From: Leptospira stimsonii
GTDB lineage: Bacteria > Spirochaetota > Leptospiria > Leptospirales > Leptospiraceae
Reading direction: 5' to 3'
Length of the DNA stretch: 64,000 nt
Assembly: GCF_003545875.1 (NCBI RefSeq)
Contig: NZ_QHCS01000009.1
Span: forward strand, 44,543-108,542
Positions 41,222 through 49,328 of the stretch are shown piece after piece (position 1 is the stretch's first letter; each line of letters begins with the position of its first letter). A program made the translations under genes and the position numbers. Under the pieces are notes generated by a model. The model ran no database searches and was not told the DNA's origin. It worked only from the letters and a program-made list of their open reading frames with translations.

Positions 41222-41234
41222 TTTGTTTGCCAAA
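41222..41234 (+). promoter_or_regulatory. LexA-type SOS box
   Basis: TTTG-TTTGC-CAAA matches the TTTG-N5-CAAA operator reported for LexA of Leptospira interrogans. It overlaps the presumed promoter (TATATA at ~41208) and ends 28 bp before the ATG of a four-gene operon of DNA-repair type. The match is exact in both half-sites. Confidence 0.7.
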
Positions 41235-41262
41235 TTTTTGTTTTCCGATAGAATGCACTTTT

Positions 41263-41823
41263 ATGGCCGACAATTCACTCATTCCACTTGAAACACCCCT
41301 GTTACTTGGTAGAGGCTCTAATAATGCTTCTCATGCTCTCATCGTTCGTCTTTCGCGGGAGGGCTATGAAATCCACATTGTAGATTGTGCGATTCGCTTT
41401 CAGGCATATAGTATTGCGGAAGCAACCAAGAGCTTTAACTCTCCTATCTTACACGAAATTCAGATCCAGCGGGCATTTACACCGTACCAGCTCTTGGATT
41501 TTATTAATTCCATACTTTCCAGCGCGCAGAAAGACGAACTCAAATCAAAGCTGTTTCTCTTTTTGGCTCCATCCAAACAATTCTTTGATGGTGACGTCAA
41601 GGTCGATGAACGGATCGCTTTGTTAGATCGGTTAATTGAAAAATTCAAACTCATGCAATCGGAAGGCTTCCAAGTTCTCATTTCCGAATCCATTAAGAAA
41701 GCGGACCCTATTTATCAATCTTACTTGTCCAAGCTCAATACCGCTTTAGGAACTGTAGCAAAAGAAATTTTACCCCCGCAGGAGGTATCAGATGGGAAGA
41801 ACAGTCCGACCTTATTCGAATGA
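41263..41823 (+). CDS. RecA/Rad51-fold protein, first gene of an SOS-type cassette
   Basis: This 186-residue protein shows the pattern of a Rad51/RecA core: LLLGRGSNNAS in place of a Walker A loop, a strand GYEIHIVDCAIRF, IQRAFTPYQLLDFINSIL (compare the ARAFnsdhq...L block of Rad51), and a helix before FQVLISES. The Walker A Lys is absent, so ATP binding is doubtful. ImuA proteins, which are RecA-like accessory factors of translesion synthesis, are a functional parallel. The ATG at 41263 lies just behind a LexA-type box. The 3' end overlaps the next gene by 32 bp. Confidence 0.6.
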   Translation: MADNSLIPLETPLLLGRGSNNASHALIVRLSREGYEIHIVDCAIRFQAYSIAEATKSFNSPILHEIQIQRAFTPYQLLDFINSILSSAQKDELKSKLFLFLAPSKQFFDGDVKVDERIALLDRLIEKFKLMQSEGFQVLISESIKKADPIYQSYLSKLNTALGTVAKEILPPQEVSDGKNSPTLFE

Positions 41824-42043
41824 AATAGAAGGTGCCAAGGAACGGTTCAATGACTTTCGACGTGCGTTACCTCGGAAAGATCAAGAGGCATTTGATGACA
41901 TCATGCGGATGGCAAAAGGACATCTTGCGGCTGGTGTAATGGCTTCAAACCCTTACTCAATCGAGACAATCCTACTGACTGCTTTAGTTAAAATGCGAAC
42001 CGAATTGAACGAACTGAAGAAACTACATGAAAGGAACGTTTGA
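41792..42043 (+). CDS. Small coupling protein between the RecA-like and polymerase genes
   Basis: This 83-residue, mostly helical protein (GAKERFNDFRRALPRKDQEA, MRTELNELKKLHERN) has no recognised domain. Its start lies inside the end of the RecA-like gene, preceded by GCAGGAGG within that gene, and its end overlaps the polymerase start by 17 bp. This implies strict translational coupling and perhaps a stoichiometric partner. Its basic and acidic helices would suit a DNA- or polymerase-binding adaptor. Confidence 0.65.
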   Translation: MGRTVRPYSNEIEGAKERFNDFRRALPRKDQEAFDDIMRMAKGHLAAGVMASNPYSIETILLTALVKMRTELNELKKLHERNV

Positions 42044-44303
42044 CGGCTACTTAATCGATCTCTATGATCTTGAAGACCGAATCACTTTGTGGGTTAAGGG
42101 AGAGAATGAGCTTCGTATGTTCCATGACTCTTTCTATCCTACTTTTTATGTGACAGGCAAGGAATCATACGAACGAAATTTCATTGCAAGGTTGATTCAA
42201 TTACGCGCCCTACTGCGACCACCAAAGCAAATTCAGAAATTAGGATTCTATTCGAACAAACCTACATCGGTTTTAGAGATAACTCTTTCAATTCCTTCCG
42301 TGCTTAGACGTATCTACCGCAAGCTCTTTGCCTTCTATGAGAAGTTAGACATCTACCATTCAGACATAGAACTGCCGACTGCTTACATGTATGCAAAGAA
42401 CATTTATCCTCTTGCGCGCGTGCGCATATCTTATGAAGATCAAAAAGTAATCCGGATTGAACCTCTAACTGAGCTAAAGGATCACGACTACGAAATTCCA
42501 AAACTTCGCATCCTTAATTTATATTTTAAGCAGAATCACAGAATCGGATACTCTGCAATGAATCCGCTCATTTTTTCAACGGAAGACGGCTTTTATGAGG
42601 AACTCTATTTTGAAGATCTCCGGTTATTACTTCAGCGTATCAACGCCATTGTCCAAGAATTAGATCCGGATGTGCTTTTAACCGCCTTTGGAGATCAAGC
42701 CATAATGCCGTTCTTATTCTCAGTTAGTCAAAAATATAACTTCAAACTACTTTTCGATCGTGATCCAGGCAGAATCACACGAAAGATCCTAACGAAAGGA
42801 ACGAGCTTCGAAACCTACGGACAAGTAATCTACCGCGCTCCGAACTATCCTTTGTATGGGCGGCTTCACATTGATAGTAGCAATTCATTTGTTTTTAAAG
42901 AATCCTATCTCTTAGGCATCTTTGAACTCGCTCGCCTTAGTCGTATTCCAATCCAACGTATGGCACGAGCAAGCACGGGAACCGCACTGACGAATATTGA
43001 AATGGCAGTCGCACTTAAACGAAACTATTTAGTGCCTTGGCAAAAGTCCGCATTGGAGAAATCAAAAAGTGTCTATGAGCTTATTCGTGTCGATAAAGGT
43101 GGATTGGTTACTCTTCCAGACATTGAGTATGGTTCTTTACTGGAGAACGTTGCGCAATTGGATTTCGCTCAGATGTATCCTTCCATCATGAGTGGTTACA
43201 ATATCAGTCCTGAAACTGTAAACTGCGTCTGTTGTGAAAAAGATGAAACGAAAACCTTTATTCCAGGAACCACGTATCACATTTGCACTAAGCGACGTGG
43301 AGTGGTTTCCGAAGCGTTGGAAGATATCCTGTCACGTAGAAAGTTTTACAAGGATCAAATCGAATCAAAGTCTGCACGATCATCAGTGTATGAAGCTCGG
43401 CAAAGTGCACTCAAGTGGATGCTTGTTACGTCTTTCGGCTATCTCGGATATCGGAATGCTAAATTTGGACGCCTCGAAAGCCATGAATCCGTGACCGCGA
43501 TCGGACGCGAAGTGTTGCTCATTGCTAAGGAGATAGCGGAAGATCACGGATATACTTTCCTCCACGCTATTACAGATTCCCTCTTTATCGCAAAACCAGA
43601 CTTCTCTCCTCTCACCCGTGAGGAACTCCTGAAGGTATGCGCATTAATATCGGAGAAAACTAAGATTCAACTCAAGATCGAAGGTATTTACTCCTGGTTG
43701 AGTTTTCCAGCATCCAAGCAGGATCAGAAAATCGGAGTCGTAAACAGATACTTCGGAAAGTTTCAGAATGGGGAACTCAAAGTCAGAGGCGTTTTCGTCC
43801 GACGGAAAGATATGCCGTTATTCATTAAGAAATTTCAAACTCAGATTCTACAAATCATGGAGAGCTGTCATTCGAAAGCGACCTTACTTGAAAAACGGAG
43901 TTTAATCGATTCCACCTACTTCACCTACGTTCAGTCCTTATTCTCAGACCAAATCGACCTGAAAGATCTACTTATGAAACGGACAATTTCGAAAGGAGCT
44001 GAAGAATATGTCGCGAATAATTCATCTTCGCAATCCCTTAACTCCCTGACCAAAGAAGGAATAACGATCGAACCAGGTGAAAAAATACTCTACTTAGTCA
44101 TTCAAGGTTGGAAGCAGAAGCGGGAATACCTTCCGGAAGAAATTGCCGTAAAATTTGTTAAGCGACCACGCGTTCACAAGGAATATTATCGCGGTCTCCT
44201 TATCGAAGCCTTAGAAGAAGTTACCGAACATTTATTTCCACGAGATTATTTTAAGGCTCTCCGTCAAAAACAATTGCTTTTACCATTTCGCTTAGTAAGT
44301 TAA
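42027..44303 (+). CDS. B-family DNA polymerase with inactive exonuclease domain
   Basis: In this 758-residue protein motif A is QLDFAQMYPSI (D379), motif B is LKWMLVTSFGYLGY (K463) and motif C is HAITDSLFIA. Motif C keeps the second, catalytic Asp (D517) but has Ile for the first. The exonuclease motifs are lost: the Exo I region reads LRILNLYFKQ instead of a D-x-E strand, and the Exo II region reads LLTAFGDQAIMPFL. Polymerase activity is plausible and proofreading is not. Bacterial family B enzymes (Pol II, PolB) mostly act in damage tolerance or on mobile elements. It is coupled to RecA-like and SRAP genes behind a LexA-type box, arguing for an error-prone lesion-bypass polymerase. Confidence 0.88.
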   Translation: MKGTFDGYLIDLYDLEDRITLWVKGENELRMFHDSFYPTFYVTGKESYERNFIARLIQLRALLRPPKQIQKLGFYSNKPTSVLEITLSIPSVLRRIYRKLFAFYEKLDIYHSDIELPTAYMYAKNIYPLARVRISYEDQKVIRIEPLTELKDHDYEIPKLRILNLYFKQNHRIGYSAMNPLIFSTEDGFYEELYFEDLRLLLQRINAIVQELDPDVLLTAFGDQAIMPFLFSVSQKYNFKLLFDRDPGRITRKILTKGTSFETYGQVIYRAPNYPLYGRLHIDSSNSFVFKESYLLGIFELARLSRIPIQRMARASTGTALTNIEMAVALKRNYLVPWQKSALEKSKSVYELIRVDKGGLVTLPDIEYGSLLENVAQLDFAQMYPSIMSGYNISPETVNCVCCEKDETKTFIPGTTYHICTKRRGVVSEALEDILSRRKFYKDQIESKSARSSVYEARQSALKWMLVTSFGYLGYRNAKFGRLESHESVTAIGREVLLIAKEIAEDHGYTFLHAITDSLFIAKPDFSPLTREELLKVCALISEKTKIQLKIEGIYSWLSFPASKQDQKIGVVNRYFGKFQNGELKVRGVFVRRKDMPLFIKKFQTQILQIMESCHSKATLLEKRSLIDSTYFTYVQSLFSDQIDLKDLLMKRTISKGAEEYVANNSSSQSLNSLTKEGITIEPGEKILYLVIQGWKQKREYLPEEIAVKFVKRPRVHKEYYRGLLIEALEEVTEHLFPRDYFKALRQKQLLLPFRLVS

Positions 44304-44307
44304 AAGC

Positions 44308-45018
44308 ATGTGTGGACGTTACTCTTTAAATGCTTCTGCATCTATGGTTGTTGAGTATTACAACCTTCGATATGAAACCGAAAGAATATATAGAGAGTTT
44401 AGAGAAGAAAAAGAAGTCTTTCCAACAAAAGTTGAGCCAGTGATTCAAAACGTAAATATGAATCGAACAATGGTGTTTACTCACTGGGGATTAAAGAATA
44501 TAGAAATAAAATCGAAAGATCAAAATGGACCTCCGGTAAAACTTAGAAAGCCAGTTATCAATGCTACGATTGAAAAGATTCATTCTTATTGGAAATGGTC
44601 ACAAGCATTAAAGGCTGATCGGTGCATTATACCTGCTACTGAATATTGGGAATGGAGCGAAACTATCCCAAAACCTAATAATCGATATAAGATGTATTTA
44701 GAATCCGGCGACCTATTTGGATTCGCGGGTTTAAACTGTTCTTTTATCGATGATGATGGAAGTAAGAAAATAGGATTCGTAATAGTAACGATGCCTGCGA
44801 ACGAACACGTCTCACAAGTGCACCATCGACAGCCCGGATTAATCCTAAAAAACAATATGGAAGAATGGCTCGATGACTCTTGTAAAGAACCGGAAAAGTT
44901 AATTTACCATGCAGAAGGACAAGAAATTCAATTTCTGAATGAAATACCTGTGCCTGTGAAAACAATCACTCCAAAGGCGAAGAAAAGTAAAAATACTAAT
45001 CAGCCTGAATTATTCTAA
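44308..45018 (+). CDS. SRAP (YedK/HMCES) family protein
   Basis: This 236-residue protein begins MCGRYSL, so Cys2 becomes the N-terminal nucleophile after Met removal. This is the residue that forms a thiazolidine cross-link with abasic sites in single-stranded DNA. The conserved Glu of ATEYWEW and His in VHHRQPGLIL complete the SRAP active site. The C-terminus is Lys-rich. The ATG lies 4 bp after the polymerase stop, so it is co-translated with it. SRAP proteins shield abasic sites during replication, complementing a lesion-bypass polymerase. Confidence 0.93.
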   Translation: MCGRYSLNASASMVVEYYNLRYETERIYREFREEKEVFPTKVEPVIQNVNMNRTMVFTHWGLKNIEIKSKDQNGPPVKLRKPVINATIEKIHSYWKWSQALKADRCIIPATEYWEWSETIPKPNNRYKMYLESGDLFGFAGLNCSFIDDDGSKKIGFVIVTMPANEHVSQVHHRQPGLILKNNMEEWLDDSCKEPEKLIYHAEGQEIQFLNEIPVPVKTITPKAKKSKNTNQPELF

Positions 45019-45042
45019 CTACAAGACTTTTTACATTTAATT

Positions 45043-45230
45043 TTAATAATTAAATATGATCGAAGCTACTCCAAGTAGTATTACAATTCCCCCGATGGAT
45101 CTCATATAAATTAAATAATGTTCAGGTTTCAAGAACCGCTGAGCCAAACAGTCCAAATCCAACTCTTAAAAATATCCGGTTTGATTATATATAAGACTCC
45201 TACTAAAATTAAAGCGATTCCACCAAACAT
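45043..45230 (-). pseudogene. Small two-helix membrane protein gene, frameshifted
   Basis: The minus strand encodes MFGGIALILVGVLYIIKPDI and IFKSWIWTVWLSG, then a stop. In another frame FLKPEHYLIYMRSIGGIVIL and LGVASIIFNY continue to a proper stop at 45043. Joined, they form a typical ~60-residue two-helix protein (DUF6199-like). A single-base indel near 45140 separates the halves. Confidence 0.6.
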
Positions 45231-45314
45231 TAATCATATCCTTTTTAGTAAATTTTCAAACTGCTCGTCGTCTTCAACTGCATGTTTGCGGAAGTTAGGC
45301 AAAGCACAAATCTA

Positions 45315-46283
45315 TTATTGATTAGATAGATCGGTTTCAGAATACAAAGACCAACTCATATCAGAACGTCGTAAATAAGTTTTATCACATGTATAATTCC
45401 AAGTTTCTTTTTGTTTGTTACTTGGGTCATAGCAATAGTATTCCATCCTAATTAGATCTGGCTTTAAATCTCCGGTCATATCAATTGATAGAACTACTAA
45501 ATCTATATCTACATTTTCAGGTAAGTCTTGCTTAAAAAGAAGATGGCGTCCCAATACTCTTGCATAAGTAATCGTTGGGTATATTAAAAGTGCATTGGAT
45601 GCATATTCACGCTCCATTTTTGTTCCGGAAAAAACGATGCCGCGTAATTCTTTCCAAAGTTCAAGATTCTTATGTGCAAGTGTTAAACCGTACCATATGG
45701 GACAGTCTTTATCACAGCTATCGTCTTTTTCTATATTTTCCTCAACTTTCAAGATAGAAACGTTGTATAACGGAACACGTCCCTCTTCCGTAATTACTGA
45801 AATTAATGAATGTAATTTTGGTTCAATTTTTGAAATCCCACTTCGTATATATTCTACCTCTTTCCAAGGTGGTAATGACCATGTCGGATTTTTATCCCAC
45901 TTATTGTCTGAATATCGACGAATCATCGCATAGCCAATTCCCCCAATCTTTGGCATGGCAATATGAGTAGTTTCAAAATTAAAGCCAGTACCGACAGCTC
46001 CTCCAAAGATCCAACCGTCTATTCCAGATAACGTCCTTATCGGATACCACGGGGCTTTAATTTTTTTACCATTAATTTCCGCTTCTATTTCAGAATTGGT
46101 AGGTTTGCCTATCAATTGAACCAAATCATCCTTAGCCAAAAAGGCAAGAGTATTGGCAGAAATATTTGGTTGTTCTCTTACGCGCAGCTGTTCAGTCATA
46201 ATAACAGCTATATTAGAAACCTTGTTCGAAGGATCCTTGCAAAAACTTGAAAAGAAAATTAGTAATATTATTAGATATTTCAT
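45315..46283 (-). CDS. SH3-domain lipoprotein
   Basis: This 322-residue protein has the N-terminal signal MKYLIILLIFFSSFC and then a bacterial SH3 domain (residues ~25-90, with LRVREQPNISANTLAFLAKD and GWIFGGAVG). Such domains bind cell wall or proteins. The rest (~230 residues) is an uncharacterised domain with Cys pairs (CDKDCPIWYGL, YYCYDP ... YTCDK), likely disulfide-bonded. I prefer the ATG at 46283 to one seven codons upstream because the signal peptide is then compact. It is convergent with the SRAP gene, separated by a frameshifted small gene. Confidence 0.75.
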   Translation of the reverse strand: MKYLIILLIFFSSFCKDPSNKVSNIAVIMTEQLRVREQPNISANTLAFLAKDDLVQLIGKPTNSEIEAEINGKKIKAPWYPIRTLSGIDGWIFGGAVGTGFNFETTHIAMPKIGGIGYAMIRRYSDNKWDKNPTWSLPPWKEVEYIRSGISKIEPKLHSLISVITEEGRVPLYNVSILKVEENIEKDDSCDKDCPIWYGLTLAHKNLELWKELRGIVFSGTKMEREYASNALLIYPTITYARVLGRHLLFKQDLPENVDIDLVVLSIDMTGDLKPDLIRMEYYCYDPSNKQKETWNYTCDKTYLRRSDMSWSLYSETDLSNQ

Positions 46284-46524
46284 ACCATTTTTTGCATTTC
46301 GCATTACTTTATTTATCCAGATGTTGTGTATTTTTAGCTATTTGTTTTAAACTTAATTCGATTTTTCTTTCATTGATTTACATTGAGTAATTACGAATTA
46401 ATTTCTGTCCGATTTTCTTTTTTCTACTTCAACTACACCTTTGGGGAACTTTTGTGCAGATGAAAAATTAATGAATATTCTCTAAAATGCACTCCCCTAA
46501 TAATTTTGTGCAGTTGAAAATAAC
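46284..46524. other. Short non-coding stretch upstream of the SH3 lipoprotein gene
   Basis: Holds the 5' leader of the SH3 lipoprotein gene and AT-rich sequence. No gene or repeat is supported. Confidence 0.35.
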
Positions 46525-47038
46525 TTAGAAGTTACGTCGACCTGCTTCGGCATGGGCAACGCGTGGTTTTATTTCTAATAAAGAATCCTCAATAGATCCG
46601 ATTTGAACGGACACATTTCGTGAATCGATTTCCTGAATATTAACAGCTTTGCCGTTCGCGTTAACCGAAAGATAAATTTCTTTTTTTATTAGAATCAGAA
46701 AGATTAGCAAGATCCTTATAATAATTGCCGACCTTGCCTGATCTTTGAACCGAACCTAATCCATTCTCATACTTCTCAATAACCAAGCCGAAGATTTTAC
46801 TCGGGAAATTGAAAGTATCATAAGACTTTTCTTGAGATAAATCTGGAAAATTTGAAACAATAGCAATGGATGCAGAACCATTTACGTCGCCGATTATCCA
46901 ATCTCCTACTCTTAAATCGACTCCGACTCTCATTATTTCAACGTCACCAGTAATATTAAGCCTTTGCTTTAATCCTATTATTGTATCGTTATGAATAATA
47001 GCATACTTTTCACTCAGAGTATGCATTTTGATCTCCAT
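46525..47038 (-). pseudogene. Hypothetical gene frameshifted at a poly-T run
   Basis: The 5' part (47038-46661, 125 codons) encodes KYAIIHNDTIIGLKQRLNIT and FGLVIEKYENGLGSVQRSGK. The 3' part in another frame continues with EIYLSVNANGKAVNIQEIDS to a stop at 46525. The frames overlap at a run of seven T (46681-46687), so a one-base slip joins them into ~165 residues. The protein is beta-rich without a recognised family. Either a sequencing indel, a true mutation or phase-variable slippage explains the break. Confidence 0.55.
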
Positions 47039-47426
47039 TCATTTTCAATCTCTTCAAGTGTGAAAGAGCCATGTTTTATTTTCAGTTTAGCGTGATTAAT
47101 CTTATTGATACCTTCAACTTTAAGCCATTGTAAATAATAATATATCCAATTCTTTATACAAGGAAACGCAAAAAGCCAGGCTAAGGAAATGACAAGAGGC
47201 GGAATGTAATAACTGAAAAAACCCTTCCCCAGCATGGAATATAGTTTAAATGATTTTTAAAATATAGTAAATTTTCAACTGGTTCGTAATGGTTAGTTAT
47301 TAAAAAGTAAAATGCTTCTTTATGAAAATAAATGAACGAAATGATATATCGTATCGCGATTGGATCGAAGAATCTTTCTAAAAAATTCCCAAAAGAGTCA
47401 ATAAACTTATCCATATAAAGTCCCAA
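47014..47426 (-). pseudogene. Small membrane protein gene, frameshifted
   Basis: The first part (47426-47181) encodes MGLYMDKFIDSFGNFLERFF and reaches LNYIPCWG. The second part in another frame continues KGFFSYYIPPLVISLAWLFA and the C-terminal IENEWRSKCIL. The two frames overlap around 47181-47235, and a single indel near 47225-47235 restores a ~130-residue two-helix membrane protein. Its 3' end overlaps the next frameshifted gene by 25 bp, indicating they were an operon. Confidence 0.55.
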
Positions 47427-47684
47427 TATTAATTTATTGAATATTCGATTTATATTGTATTATGTAAAGAATAAATATCCCAGGTAAGTCAATTCTCACT
47501 TTTGATTCTAAGATTACTATTATCGTAAAATAACTCGGAAAATTATATTAAAATTTCATTCCGATCGCTCGGCTTAATTCAACCAATCGAAAGGCATCAA
47601 AATCATAACGAACTTACTGCAAGTATTGAAAAATAAGGCTTTACAAGATCGCTATTATGCTTATCATTTGTTTAGTACAATAAA
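47427..47684. other. Intergenic stretch before the recombinase gene
   Basis: Divergent AT-rich spacer of 258 bp between a leftward gene remnant and the rightward recombinase. No tRNA or attachment duplication was recognised. Confidence 0.35.
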
Positions 47685-48350
47685 ATGAACTCAAATACTG
47701 CAAAAATCCTCAGTTTCGAATCTACAAAGAAAAAAGTTAGAAAAAATTCCTCCGGATCGCCGCCTACTTCCACTACTGGATTCACGAAAGGTTTATCCAA
47801 ACAAACAATGAATGAACTTTTGAAGCGATTCTCAGATCCACCAAATGAAGAATCTCATCGGAACCGTGCAATCTTTCAATTCATGTCGCAGACAGGATTA
47901 AGAGCCAAGGAAGTTGTCAATAGTCGCTTTTCCAACCTCTTAGAGGGTCCATCAGGCGAAACACTGCTCAAGTATACCAAGAAAAGTGGGAGCCTCGGTT
48001 ATTCCGTCTTATCGAGCGAACTAATTGTAGCAATTCGCACCTATCATTCTCGATTCGAAATCAAATCGGATTTCTTTTTTCATTCCTTACCTAAAAGACA
48101 TCAGAGTCATCGTTCTCCCCTCTCTAAGCGTGGACTTCAATATATAGTCTCTTCATGGGGAGTAAAGACATGCCAAGGAAAGAACATTCATTGCCACGCG
48201 TTAGGGCACACAGTTGGAATTAAATTACTTGCAGAGGCTGGCTCGGTAGCGGCACAGAAGGTTCTTGGACATTCATCACCAGTTACTACTAGTAAATTCT
48301 ATACACAACCTTTCTACGATGGCTCAAGACACTTGAAATATTGGGAGTAA
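47685..48350 (+). CDS. Tyrosine recombinase, catalytic core only, Arg II substituted
   Basis: This 221-residue protein contains the C-terminal catalytic domain of tyrosine recombinases: R73 in TGLRAKEV, Lys-rich hairpin around residues 99-100, H171, H196 in LGHSSPVTT and the nucleophile Y206 in KFYTQP. The box that normally reads HxLRH reads HALGH, so the second catalytic Arg is Gly174 (codon GGG, one change from AGG or CGG). The N-terminal core-binding domain is missing or reduced to a basic, Ser-rich tail. Strand exchange is probably impaired. It may be a relic integrase of the accessory region. Confidence 0.8.
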   Translation: MNSNTAKILSFESTKKKVRKNSSGSPPTSTTGFTKGLSKQTMNELLKRFSDPPNEESHRNRAIFQFMSQTGLRAKEVVNSRFSNLLEGPSGETLLKYTKKSGSLGYSVLSSELIVAIRTYHSRFEIKSDFFFHSLPKRHQSHRSPLSKRGLQYIVSSWGVKTCQGKNIHCHALGHTVGIKLLAEAGSVAAQKVLGHSSPVTTSKFYTQPFYDGSRHLKYWE

Positions 48351-48525
48351 CTTTTCAGAATTAAAGATATATTTCTAAATAATTATCAATTAAAACTATA
48401 TGAAACTTATTCTATCGAATTTCAAGAAGAACAAGTAATTTATTAATTCAATACTGCAATCCTTTGAGAACTATTTCTAAATATTTTCTCATTAAATTTT
48501 CGTTCCGCAAAAATTTAATAGTTAA

Positions 48526-48864
48526 TTAAATTATTTTCTTTCTACTTGAAATCGAGTCAAATCCTGCAAATAATCCCGAATCCATGGCCCTATTCAAATC
48601 AGATTCGATTCGCAAAACAGCTTCCTCTGTACCTTGAACCAGTAGAGTTCCCGTCGTAAATAGATTAATATTTCCACTGGAGAATTTAAACTGTCTGAAA
48701 CTTTTCTTATCTTCCCATGTATAAAAATATTTAAGATACTTTAATATATTCTCAAATTCATCCAAAGCACCGAAATATTTCATCGATTTTACGCGTGTTT
48801 TTCCCAAGTCAGACTTTAGCTTCTTAATTCCTTTATTGATTGATTGTTCATAATAATACATCAA
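48526..48864 (-). CDS. Small protein with a TBP/RNase HIII-N-like motif
   Basis: This 112-residue protein has a helical first half and FKFSSGNINLFTTGTLLVQG followed by a helix (VLRIESDLNRAM). The sequence Y/F-x-S-G-x-x-x-x-x-x-G-x-x-x-Q-G resembles the TBP-like domain (DUF3378) found at the N-terminus of RNase HIII and in toxin or retron partners. Alone it would only bind nucleic acid. It lies between the recombinase and the primase-helicase genes on the minus strand. The match is suggestive, not firm. Confidence 0.5.
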   Translation of the reverse strand: MMYYYEQSINKGIKKLKSDLGKTRVKSMKYFGALDEFENILKYLKYFYTWEDKKSFRQFKFSSGNINLFTTGTLLVQGTEEAVLRIESDLNRAMDSGLFAGFDSISSRKKII

Positions 48865-49328
48865 ACGAGCTCCGGTATTCTATTTATCATATTGAAATAA
48901 GATCCAGATCGCTGGACTAAAGAATTCTTAGCTAATTCAATAGGATATTTTGCCTATTATTTAAAAGAACATTTCCTGTCAACAATTATTTTATCCTTAA
49001 ACATCGATTTTAATTCACAATATAGCTTAGAGAACCTAAAATAATTCTACGAGTACCGTTGATTAGATCAAACTTTCCGACCGCAATTGAAATTTTGAAG
49101 CAACGATCATATAAATGCGCTTTTTATTAATTTTATAATAGCAATTTTTATTGTTAAGTGAGCCCTCTAAGGCTTAGAAGCTTTTTAAACAAATATTCAA
49201 ATCACTTATTGAAAGTTCCGCTTTCTAAATCAAATCCGAAAAAGTTAGAACATTAAAACGATTATTTATGTGAATTCATTCAATACAAAGTAGCGGAATT
49301 TGAATAATTAATTCCGCTCTATTTTAAA
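48865..49328. other. AT-rich intergenic stretch
   Basis: Roughly 460 bp of very AT-rich sequence downstream of the primase-helicase gene. I found no open frame, hairpin or direct repeat I can support. A replication origin of a former episome would be expected near such a gene, but no iterons are visible. Confidence 0.35.

Noticed and set aside
47427..47684. tRNA or att site next to the recombinase
   Set aside because: I could not find a cloverleaf or a direct repeat that would mark an integration site.
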